From the NCBI GenBank assembly GCA_034406715.1, contig CP137867.1, positions 1 through 64,000 on the forward strand: 64,000 nt of DNA, in the 5' to 3' direction. A program made the position numbers and the translations under genes. The notes under the pieces are model-generated. The model was given only the letters and a program-made list of their open reading frames with translations. It ran no database searches and was not told the origin of the DNA. Position 1 is the first letter of the stretch. Every line of letters starts with the position of its first letter. Below are positions 42,700 to 56,044 of this stretch, in pieces. Origin of the DNA: Rhodotorula mucilaginosa (Eukaryota > Basidiomycota > Microbotryomycetes > Sporidiobolales > Sporidiobolaceae).

Positions 42700-45600
42700 T
42701 TACCTGTCCTCGAGGGCGAGGGATCGGCGCGTTACGTAGGCCATCCGCTTCGAGAGTGGGGGCGCCGAGGCTAAGCCGACGCGGGCGGCATCAGTACCGG
42801 CGAACGCGCCACTGCTGCCACCAGGTGACGAGCTCGAGGCGGCCAAGGCGGTCGTCGTCGTCGACGTCGACGTGCTTGTGCTTGCCGACGAAGAAGCAGT
42901 GGTCGTCGTGACGGTGGAACTCGTAAGCACCGTTGTCGTCGAGCTCGCTGCCGAGGTTGAAGAGGAGGAGGCGATGGCCGCCTCCGTCGCCGCCGATTTC
43001 GACGTCGTCGTCGTCAAGCGCCAGATTCCAAGAGCAGCGTTACCGCCACACATCTGCAATCAAAGCTCAAGACGCGGTCAGGAAGAATAGTCGGGAAACG
43101 TGTGGGAACGAAAGAAAAAAAAAGCTCGAGCGCCGCACCGAGTTCGGGTTCCCGGAGCACGCAAAGCGGCACGACGTATCCGGCAAGACGTACGCCGACG
43201 CCGAGATATTAGTCGTAGACATGAAGCACTGGCCGTCTGTGTGTGGCGTATGGAGCGTTGGTCAGCGCGGTGGACGCGACCTCCCGCATCGAGCTAGACA
43301 CGAAAGAGGAAACAGTCCGAAACTGACAGTACTCGAGACCGCAGACCCGCGCGCCGGCTTTGCTGCACGCATCGAGGCATCCTTCGATCGTGTTGTTTGG
43401 GTTCGTGATCTGAGTCGGCAACGATCGCTGGCCGTTGATGTTGTCCTGGTAGCCTGCAGGTCGGATGCATGGCCGCGGTCAGCCTTTTCAAGCTCCTTTT
43501 GCGGCGATCTCCTGAGACCGGATACCAACAACGCACAGGCATCATACTTCCACGGACCGAACGTCGCAAGGTCGGCGTTCGTAGCCCCCTGCACGGGCTC
43601 GACGACCGTCGACTCGTAAACGTCGAGGGCATTGCTCCCGCCACAAGTCTCGGCCGCGTTTCCCCTGCACCGGTACGTGCACTTGCTCGCATCGAGCGAC
43701 GTCGAGTAGTACGACAAGCCCATCGCGGCCCAGCACTCGCCGTAGTAGGACACGCCGGCGACAGCGTACCCTTGCGCGGCGGCGGCGGCGAGGCACCCTT
43801 CGATTGTATAATTGGATTGACCGGTCAAGCCGATCGGCAGCGAACGAGACGCGACAAGGTCGGACCAGCAGCCCTTGTCTGTCGTGTCAAAGTACGGCGA
43901 AAGTGGTCAGAGCCTTATCATGAGTCTCCTCGCAGCGAGAGCGCGAGAAAAAACGCACAAGTCCAGTTCGGATCGGTGAGGAGTTTCGTGCTAGGGGTCC
44001 CTGACGGAGAAGCTGCCGAAGAAGAAGAAGAAGAGGCGGCGGTAGTAGACGTTGCCGACGAGACGGCAGCGCTGGTCGAGGCAGGGGCCGTGGTAGTCGC
44101 GTTCGAGATTGTGGTGGAGATGCCCGTAGAAGACGGGACAACGGAAGCGGTAGCGTTTAGAGTCGCAGACGGCGTCACAGACGGGGCGATCGTCTGCACA
44201 CTCGGCAAATAAGAGACGTCAGCTAACTCGGCGCGGAAAATGACCGCGGTCCCGACCAGACGCCTTACAATGTTTCTAGGGACATAGATGGCGAAAGCTG
44301 CACGAGTCGGACCTCCAACGCCACCGCAGTACTGGAGCGGGTTGCCGCCGCAAGTCAGGCCGCACGCGCCGGCTCCGAGCGCTTGAGAAGCCGAATTGAG
44401 CGTGTTCGCTCCCCAGCATTCTTCCGGTCAGATCTCCTTGGTCAGCAACGACATACTACGTCTATATGAAGGAATGGGAAAACGACGCTCACCTCCGTGG
44501 TACTCGACGCCGCAGTAGGCGTACCCGCGAGCGTTACAAGCGTCGAGGCAACCTTCGACGGTCTGAGCAGAGTTGGACAGGCCGTTGGGCAGGGCGCGAC
44601 CCGGCACGAGGTCCGAGTAGCAGTCGACATAAGTCCAGTTCAGGTTCGTCTTGGAGACGTAAGAAAGCAGGACCGAGGGCTGCCCGGGGCCGACAGGAGT
44701 TCCGGCCGGACTGCAAGGGTGCGCGGGCGATCAGTCTCCTTGCACACCGAAAGAAAGGAGGCATCTCAGAAAATGCAGCTTACGGAGCTCCACCCGAGTA
44801 GGCGACCGAGTCGATTAGCGGCGGTGTGTTGGGATCCACGCAGTGGCCTGCCTCCGGGCCGAAACCGACGACGGGGTTGCATCCCGGAAGCGACGGAAGA
44901 GTCCCGAGGACGCTCTCGGCGACATCCGGAGTCTTATGACATGTCTGCGAGTAGTCGTACAAGTCAAAGACCTCGCCTGCGCGCCGAGGGTCTGAGAATC
45001 AGCCACAGAAGAGTGCTCAAAGAACTTCAGGCCAACTCACACTCTTCGATTTCGCCCGACTCGGCGGTGCACGTATCGATCGCTTCTTGGAGCACGTTCC
45101 GATCCCAAGCGTTGACAAAGTCCTGTGGCCATGCGTTGGGAGATTCAGCTCGCCGGTCCGCCACCACCACATGCAAGCGCATCCTTCTTCACGTACACCG
45201 TGCCATCCGTAGCCTGCGCGGGATGGAAGGCAGTCAGCTCCTGCTTCATTTTCTCGCATACACGTAAAGGAAAAAGAGGCAACGTACCGGTCGGATCGCC
45301 CATCGCGAGCACAAATGGCTGCGACGTGTTCATGGCTTGCGGCCACAAGTCCTTCCACGAGTCGACATCGTACATCATCTCGTACTGTTTCCGGCGGCGC
45401 ATTCAGCACAGCTTCACGAGTCGCGCAAGACGGAGACAATGGAAACGCACAAAGAGGGTAACGACACGAACGGGATGCGTAGCCGGACACGCTGCAGGGG
45501 TCGCGACATCATGTCAACAAAGCTGAATCCACACGGCACCTCTGCGCCGGTGACTCACGCCCGACTTCGTTCCCGAGAGGATACGCCATGTGAGAAAAGT

Positions 45601-46575
45601 GATCGCTGCTGTCGAGGTGGATTCCGTCCCAGCAAGACTATGGCGATCCGCGTCAGTTTCTGAACGCATCCCGAAGCGAGGGTTGGAAACGAGCCGCCGT
45701 ACCGGGAAACGGATCTCGCCTCGGAGGCCGTTCGGGCAGTTGTATGGCGGTAGATACGGCTGGCGAGTTTGCGCAACGTCCGCGCCGAGGCTGCGGAAAA
45801 TCGAAGCCAGGTCAGCCGTCTCGCCACGACACACGCGCATTCCCCCGCGACGAACCAGTTCCAACCAATGGCTTCCGACGTCAAGGATTCTTGATAAGAG
45901 CGCCTGAACGGGTCGCCCGTCAGCATGCGGAAACCGTCCGGGAACGCGGTGATGTTGGTCGTGTCGGCGGCGTTGTCGCGCTGGAGGTAATAAATGAGGA
46001 GGCCGGCGCCGACCCATTGTACGGAGGAGAAAGAGCCGTTCGCCCATTGGAAGTAGCTGCGAGGAAGTTCGAGTCAGCGCGGCACTTCGACACGAGAAGC
46101 GGCGTCAGAGAGAAACTCACAGTTGAGGCGTCCAGTAATTTGACCTGCTCGGAGAGGTCAGCATCGAGCAATCGTCTCTGCGTACACGAGATCATCCAAC
46201 TCACAAGTCCTGCTTGACAAGGCAGCTGGTACACTCCGACTGGCGGAGGGAATCGAACGTGACGTCGAGGTTGAAATTGCTTCCGCCGACGATGTTGTGG
46301 ACGTGCGGGCTGCAGACAGAAAGCGCGGGAGATAAGTCCCGGACCATCATGCAGCGATTCAAGCAGGAACTCACGCGACCTGGCCCGGCGTCACGATCGG
46401 GTCTGCGCGTTCGACCACCAGCACATTCTGGCAAGGACTGCGAGCGTTCGACCAAAAAGGTCAGCTTCTTTCGGTCGGCACAGTCGGAATCGTTTGGTAC
46501 TCACAGACGCCAAAATGCGTCGACCGAACCGAGCGCCGCCAAGAAAGCTGTCGCGAAAAGATGAACAGCCAACAT
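42700..46575 (-). CDS. Secreted DUF1996-WSC protein with three WSC domains
   Basis: An extracellular or cell-wall protein; WSC domains bind carbohydrate. The reverse-strand gene has many short exons and begins with a signal peptide (MLAVHLFATAFLAALGSVDA). DUF1996 follows: VHNIVGGSNFN, NYWTPQLYFQWANG-like text, PYNCPNGLRGEIRFP, SSDHFSHMAYP, EMMYDVDSWKDLWPQ and FVNAWDRNVLQEAIDTC. Three WSC modules then lie at about 44640-44280, 43900-43600 and 43500-43020. Each has TVEGC/TIEGC near its start and a CGG-x-N close to its end. A long Ser/Thr run, probably O-mannosylated, precedes the C-terminus. There is no obvious GPI site. Exon edges inside the gene are not all resolved. Confidence 0.85.
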
Positions 46576-47867
46576 CGTTCGCTGGCGAAGGAAGCGGGCT
46601 TGCAGGTCGTCGTCGCGCGATTGGAGCTGCACGAATAGAGGCGCAAAGAAGGAGGCGCAGGTGATATCTCGGGCGCTTTAGGCGGGGTATATCGCTGCAG
46701 GTGTTGGTGGTCCAGTGGATTCGCCGGACCAGCGTTCGGTCGTCCTTAAAGTGATAGCAGTCGGGCAGGACCAGATCGCAACACAACACAAGCCAGCAGC
46801 AACGGAAGCGAGCGGGAGGGGAAAAGGAGAGAAGCACTGCGGCGAGGTTCCCGCTCGCAGAAGGTGACGAGCGCGAGCTGCAGTACAGGCAGCAAGTCGG
46901 CACAAAAAGAAGCGTCGTCGAGGCAAGTTCGTGTCGTCGGTGGGTAAGCCTGCCTTCATTAAACTTGCCGCATTGGGCAAATGCAGCGTCGGCTCCGGCC
47001 GCCGGTCTCGGTGCGATCGAGCACGCCGAGCTGTAGAGTTTCTTTAGCTTTCTTTCTGAGCTCGCGAGATCCTGTCAGCATCACGTCTAGGCTCTGACAC
47101 AGTATGTAAGTCGGACTCGAGTGATGGGCATGCACGGCGCGCGAGGGCGAGGGAGAGATCCCCGGTGGCAAAGTTGAACGTGAAATCGCCGCGGGCGCTT
47201 GGGACGTTGTCGACTTGGCATGACCGCTTACGGACCAATACCGCAGCGCCCAGCACTTGACGAACAGCAATCTGTGCGATCCCTGTCAACGATGGGCCTC
47301 CGGGCAAGAAAACACAAAGCGAAAGCAAAGGAAAGCCAAGCTCCGTTCTCTGACGACCGCCGAGCTCATCTCCTTCCTCTCCAGTTGCAATTGTTCGTGG
47401 CTCGCCAGCGCAGTCGAGACAGCACCTGACTGCGACGAGCTGTTGTGCTTTCACCATTGCGCCCGGGATGTGACATGTCCAAGAAGAGCTTACGGAAAAA
47501 GTCGCGTCATTCGTGTTCACGATCGAGAAAACAAGTCGCGGGGGCCGAAGTCAGGCGGTGCTAATTTCGCAGTTCTGCGCGGAGAGAGAAGTTTGGCGGA
47601 GGTGGACACGACGATAGATACGGGGCAACGGGTTTCTCGATGGGCATCGTTCCCCCCGGCGAGAGCGATTCGGGAGATCACGCCTCAAACGCTCGGTCCG
47701 AGCACCGTTCGAGCGCACGTCTCGAGCAAGACCGACAGAGTCGCGCTTCACATCGAGCACAGGTCGCTTGCGCAAGGTCGAGCCGCGAGCGCACTTGCCG
47801 CGAGGGGGATCGATGTTTGCAAAAAGCCGAGTGAGGTACGCAGCAGACTCGAGGGAAGAGGCGGTTT
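46576..47867. other. Intergenic; no gene supported
   Basis: It should hold the promoter of the DUF1996-WSC gene and the 3' end of PRP4. Reverse-strand frames at 46959-47270 and 47044-47520 have some protein-like stretches (for example SRELRKKAKETLQLGVLDR), but no domain or convincing exon chain. Confidence 0.4.
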
Positions 47868-51187
<3,320 letters not shown>

Positions 51188-51317
51188 GGCGGGCGGGCGG
51201 GCGGGCGGGCGGTCGGCGTTCACTAAGCTTCCTGTTGCACGCGCAGGTCTCGGCGGCTGTCCTGGACGAGCGAGCGAGCGAGTGAGCAGATGAGGCGGAG
51301 ACGGGAATTGGCTGCCC

Positions 51318-51380
51318 TTGTAATCAAGTTGATTACAGGTTCAACTGTAATGAGCCGCCAATAGAAAAGGAGCCGCGTCT
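51318..51380. promoter_or_regulatory. Palindrome and GCC-box element upstream of PRP4
   Basis: TGTAATCAAGTTGATTACA (51318-51336) is a perfect palindrome with one central base. GATTACA followed by AACTGTAATG and two GAGCCGC boxes is repeated, with changes, at 55928-55975 before MAK10. The element lies 131-193 bp before the PRP4 start and probably belongs to that promoter. Confidence 0.5.
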
Positions 51381-51693
51381 TTGGGCCTTCTCAGGTCTCG
51401 TGGCTTGTTCGCGCGCTGGGGCAGTCAGCACGCTGGCTCGTCCCGCTCTCTATCTGCCCGAGACTCCACAACGAGAAGAGTTTGATTCGGGGCAATGTGA
51501 TCGGGCAAGCACCGGATCCGAAGGCTCGTGTGTGGGATGATGAAGTGGCAATTCTGCAGCTTCTGCGCTCCCGGCTAAAGGCGCTGTCTGGGAGCTGCGC
51601 TACCCGAAGACTCCCGCTGAAAAAGCGAGCTACATACTTGGTCTATACACGCGGTCTGCGCGATTTGCACCGCCACAGCAATGCGCACGCACC

Positions 51694-51701
51694 TCCGCGG
51701 A
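51694..51701. promoter_or_regulatory. TCCGCGGA site in the SFX upstream box (copy E)
   Basis: The box at about 51664-51712 contains TTTGCACCGCC, GCGCACGCACC and TCCGCGGACAAGCCGC. It is the same string order as before copies B and C on the other strand, 85 bp before the ATG. Confidence 0.5.
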
Positions 51702-51785
51702 CAAGCCGCTCCCGCCCCTGGCCGACGCGTCCGACCCTTCCCTACTCTTGCTTCTCTTCTTTACCCTCAGAGCTTCGGACTCGAC

Positions 51786-53022
51786 ATGTCAGAGATTCAC
51801 GCCCATCATGTCTCGCCCCCGCCGCAACCCGAGTGGCGTGTCTACAGCTTCCACCAGCACGGCAAGCCGGTCCTCATCTTCAGCACGCAGTCAACCCTGC
51901 ACTTTCCGGGCAACACGCAGCTCGACCTTGGGGCAAAAGGCGACAAATCCTGGGACGCAGGACCATGGGAGGCATTTAACGATGTGAGTGAGGTCACCCT
52001 ATCCCGTTTGCAAAATCCGAAGCGGAAAGAAGAAAACCAACAAGACTGATTGAGCCTTTCTGAGGCAATGCAGGCCTTAGGACGTGAACTCGCCGACTTT
52101 GCCAAGCTGCTACAAGACACTCTCACCGAGCTCATGAGGCTCACGGTGGGGTCAATGGAAGAGCAAACGGCGAGGGGAGTCCCTCGAGAGCTCCGTCTCG
52201 AACTTTACCGGCTCGAGTACTTTTGCGTCCGGGCAGTGGGGATCCACGGTGAGCAGGTAGCTCCTGATGAGATCAGGTCGTCCCTGCACGTTTACGCTCA
52301 ACTTGGAGTTTTTCCCTTGCAGGGAGCGACAGCTGGCGCTACTTTGTGACCCTGCCGGCTGTACAGTATCCCGTATATGCGGTTGCTGGCAGATATGGTC
52401 ACGGTGGACTGTATGTCCTGCAAGACCGGAGCAGCGACTTTCTCACCAAAACTGGCCTTTTGGCCAAAGGCCAAAACGTCCACGTTTGTGCAGGTCCTCG
52501 ATTCATCAAGCTCAAAGACTATGAACAGGAGAATACTACGCGTTGGCCGACTGAATTCGGCCGTCACATACTAGGCAACACCACAATGAATTTCGAGCCT
52601 TTTTTTGAGGAGGATGGCATGCACCCACGCAGAAATGTGATGTTCGTGATACCAGGACCTCGTGAGTGGCTTGCTCGCTCCTCTTCACTGCTTTTGACTG
52701 ATGAAGTCTTATTGTGTCCTCTCCCGTGTGCATAGGTGGCTCTCATGTGGAAGGGACAGTGTGGCCAAATTCACATTATGCCATTCAGGATGACGTTGAA
52801 TGGTTTACAGACGACACCCTTGTTGACCCTACGGAACGTCCACCCAAAGAAGCTGAATGGAAGCTGTGTATCACGAGGCAAGACCCTCATTCCAGTCCAC
52901 TGAGAGTCGCAGGTCAGCTTGATATGTTCCTCAAGTTTGCTTTCAAGTGGTTGCCACCGACTTTGGACCACCTTTTGGAGCCATCTGCATTCCATCCTCA
53001 GTCTCGCGCTCTCGCAATCTAA
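51786..53022 (+). CDS. SFX family copy E, apparently intact, 332 aa
   Basis: Exons 51786-51983, 52074-52248, 52323-52661 and 52736-53022 join in frame without any stop. This is the best copy for defining the family. Order of hallmarks: EWRVYSFHQHGKPVLIFSTQ near the start; a helix AKLLQDTLTELMRLTVG; YRLEYFCVRAVGIHG; WRYFVTLPAVQYPVYAV; VCAGPRFIK at about residue 180; RWPTEFGRHILG; VEGTVWP; EAEWKLCI; and FAFKWLPPTLDHLL close to the C-terminus. No signal peptide or membrane segment is seen, so it is probably cytosolic or nuclear. A longer in-frame start at 51681 would overlap the conserved upstream box, so I chose 51786, which matches the other copies. No known domain is recognised. Confidence 0.68.
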
Positions 53023-53860
53023 CCTGATACGCAGGCTGGAGGGGAAGACCTTCGGCCATGTCTCCTTGTCGCTTTCTACCTTCTTTGTCACCAAATCTTT
53101 CCCTTCCCCTGCAAAGTTGGGTCTCGGTTTTCCCGCTTCTTCTTTCCCTGTAAAGGCAGTGGCCGGGAGACAGATAGCGCATAAAAGGATAGCCAAAGCT
53201 GCTAGGCCATAATTTTATCTGTACACATGGTTATTACGGTCCGCCACTGGGACCTTCTCAGCTCTTGCTGCTTTAACTTCCCCGAGTCTAGCCGAGCTCT
53301 CTGCACTTGCTTGTTGGCTAGAGCCTACCGCCTGTCTATGAGCTATGGCAAAAGACTAGGTCAAGAGATAGATGATCTGGAAGAAGTAGCGCAAAAGAAA
53401 CAGAAAGACATGGCGAGAGCACCGCCTCGAGTCCTTACACAAGAGCGATTGTGGTCCGAGTCTCGAAACCTTGGCGGCGTGGCCCGAAACGGCAAGGGAG
53501 CGTCACACGCGTACGGAACGGAGGGACGCTCCCAACCGCACGAGCGCGAGCGCAAGAGGCGACGAAAGCTGCTCTCTCTCGCTCATTACTATAGTGCGCG
53601 AGAAAAGCTCGACAGAGTCCTGACGCTGAGTTGCTCGACTCTCTCTCGAGCTCTCCAAAACGCGCCCACCCACCTTCCCCAAAGTGCGGTTATGGTTTTA
53701 ATGAGAAAAATGCTGTTCAGAGAAAGGAAGGCCGCGTGGCGCAGAGATCCAGGATAATGGACGGCGCTCGTGAGCTTCCTCGTGTTTCGGGAAGCTCGTT
53801 GACCGCCCGTATTTATCGCTCTGCACAGCCCCGATGGTTGCGCACGCGCCTCCAAATCGA
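53023..53860. other. Intergenic between SFX copies E and F
   Basis: No gene is supported; the forward frame at 53227-53757 is in sequence repeated near the right window edge. An imperfect inverted repeat (GGGAGCGTC at about 53497 with GGACGCTCCC at about 53522-53531) could form a hairpin and has a counterpart near 63775-63809. Confidence 0.45.
53505..53710. repeat. 5' flank repeat of SFX copy F (matches the right window edge)
   Basis: It aligns with 63781-63965. Shared strings include CGGAGGGACGCTCCC, GAGGCGACGAAAGCTGCTCT and TTATGGTTTT, with small gaps. It is the distal part of the copy F promoter region. Confidence 0.7.
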
Positions 53861-53868
53861 TCCGCGGA
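53861..53868. promoter_or_regulatory. TCCGCGGA site in the SFX upstream box (copy F)
   Basis: GCGCACGCGCCTCC is followed by an 8-bp insertion and then TCCGCGGACAAGCC. The box is thus conserved in two halves, 94 bp before the ATG. Confidence 0.5.
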
Positions 53869-53961
53869 CAAGCCGGCTCACTGAGTCACAGCTTCTGGGC
53901 TCGAGCAGACAGCGCTGTCACTCCTTGCTTCCACTCTCAACACTTGGGCTTCCATTCCGAC

Positions 53962-55073
53962 ATGTCGTCCCTCCAGTACAGTCCCGTGGCGCCGGCGTCA
54001 GACCCGCAGCCAAAATGGCATGTCTACGGAATCAACAAAGCAAACCTGCTTATAGTGAGTCAGACACCAGTCCTTCGCTCGGTTAAGCACAAGCTGCTCC
54101 TTAGAGAGCAGTGTACGGAACCGAGTCAGTGGAGGGACAGTCTGAGAGCTGCGCATAAGCAAGTAAGCCAGTCCTCCATCTCAACCTTGACTCCGGAGCT
54201 TGTTCTTTCCCCAGGGTGGCGTACATGGCTGATCAGGTGTCTGAGCTATAGATCCTTGACATTGGAGGTTATGATGCATATGTTGCCCTGCTACAAGCAA
54301 CTCTCCAGAAGCTTGTCGAGTGCACTGTGGGGAATGACAACCAAGCCCCTGCCAGAGGCGCTGCGCATGCTTCGCGTCCCAGACCCTACAAGCTTTCTGC
54401 ATTTTACATTGTTCCACCGGACAGTGAGCTCTTTATTGTCTAAGCAAGCAAAAGACTCTTTGATAAACCCAACATGAGGTGTTTCTCTGGCTTGCAGTGG
54501 CGAAAGGATATACCCTCAGAACTATCTTGCCGGCAGTCAAGTATCCAGCTAAGCCGGTCCCAATCCATTCAGATGGCTATGAAGATGGCGAGTGGCAATA
54601 TGCACTTGACGAGTCTCTGCCAGCACAAAGTGGCAACAGCAAGGCTGGTGGCCAACGCTTTTGTGCCGGTCCTCGCTTCATCAAGACACTGCAGAGGGTC
54701 CGTGACAATGAGGGAGGTCTCGATTACGAGGCAGTCTGGCCAACACGCTATAGCGAAAAGGTACTAGAGGAGAGTCCCTCTGTGGAGCGGCGGGACAGTG
54801 CGCGCAAAACTTATGGCGCCCATCCCGAGTGCACCAGGCTTGCCTTGAAACAGGGTGAGGGAAATTGCTACACTACCTGCTGCACAATCTCACCATTGTG
54901 ATTTTGGGTCAACAGGGGAAGTCTACTTCTGGGCAGAGGTGCAGCCAGCCGCAACACAGTATACCACTGGACTCGGTCTTGATGGGACTACTTGGCATGA
55001 CCACCAGACTGGTTACTTCCCACCATCTCTGCCCAAGTCAGCCATCTGGATCTTGAATTTCAAAGTTGGCTAA
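53962..55073 (+). CDS. SFX family copy F, 295 aa, probably shortened
   Basis: Exons 53962-54162, 54252-54423, 54498-54854 and 54916-55073 join in frame. Hallmarks are KWHVYGINKANLLIVSQT, IGGYDAYVALLQATLQKLV, TLRTILPAVKYP, CAGPRFIK, VWPTRYSEK and the last-exon start GEVYFWAEVQ. After the TAA at 55071-55073 the same frame stays open for about 28 codons and still resembles the paralogues' C-termini (HTRLEFTTKFPQLDWLKAYF). So the stop seems to be a recent loss of the last segment, or marks a tolerated short form. This copy is the closest to MAK10 and 0.9 kb downstream of copy E in the same direction. Confidence 0.58.
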
Positions 55074-56044
55074 GCTCAACAGGTGCTCCAGTCCTTTCAC
55101 ACCCGTCTCGAGTTCACTACAAAGTTCCCACAACTGGATTGGCTCAAGGCCTACTTTGTGTAGGTCCGCTATGGACAGTAGCTACCAGACACTTGCCACA
55201 GGTAGCCCCACCACTTCTACTTGGTGAAACCTTCCCCTTGTCCTACCCAGAAATTCAGATAGCTTGTACATCCTTCCTCTTCCTCGCCTTTCCATGCAAC
55301 AGACCCTTCTTTCCTGTCACCCTGATGGGTCATTGCTTCCAGTCTGACAAACTCTGCTTTGGATTTGACAGACCTTGTTGCCAAGGTCGTACTCCATGAT
55401 CCTATCCTGAAAGGCAGAAGCCCCAGCTCGAGCTCAATGTGAGCACGGGCATCTTTCGGTTGCAGTCTGCAATTAAGTGCAAGAGCCAATGCAGAGTGAC
55501 TTGAGTATGGGGGTCCAGAGAGAGATGGAAAAGGGGAGCACATGGGTGCTACTAAAAAAAAAACCAGAGGGGAGCTTCGGCTGGGAGCGAGAAGATCCTC
55601 CAACACAACATTTGACCAAGTCTTGACATGGCCAGCGTCACTTTGGAATCAGCGCAAGGGAAGAGATTATCTGCCCAAAGAAGAAGTATTATGGGCAGTG
55701 AAGCTCGATTGTCGAAAGGAAAGAGCAAGGGAGACTTGGGATGGGTGGACGCGGACGAGCATGTCTGCGTCCCGGAGTCAACGCTTGGCCATGGAGCAAC
55801 ATTGCGGTTGTAGCAAGGTGTCTGCATGCTGAAAAGCTGTCCAGATGGGGTACAATCGAACCACAAGAGAGGTGCGAGAGCTCGAGTGGGGAGCGTCACT
55901 TCTCGAGGCGTCGAGCTTTTGTATTGATGAGATTACAAAAGCAATTGTAATGGAGGAGCCGCCCGATCGGAGCCGCCATCTGTCGTTTGCTCGCTTTGTC
56001 CCTCTCCGATAGAGAGCTATACGCACGCTAGACTGCAGGGCCGG
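55074..56044. other. Intergenic: 3' flank of SFX copy F and promoter of MAK10
   Basis: No further gene is supported. The reverse frames at 55217-55606 and 55552-55899 are AT/low-complexity shadows. The last 120 bp contain the element at 55928-55975. Confidence 0.45.
55928..55975. promoter_or_regulatory. GATTACA/GCC-box element upstream of MAK10
   Basis: GATTACA, AATTGTAATG and two GGAGCCGCC boxes in the same order and spacing as at 51331-51380 upstream of PRP4. It lies 70-117 bp before the MAK10 ATG. Confidence 0.5.
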
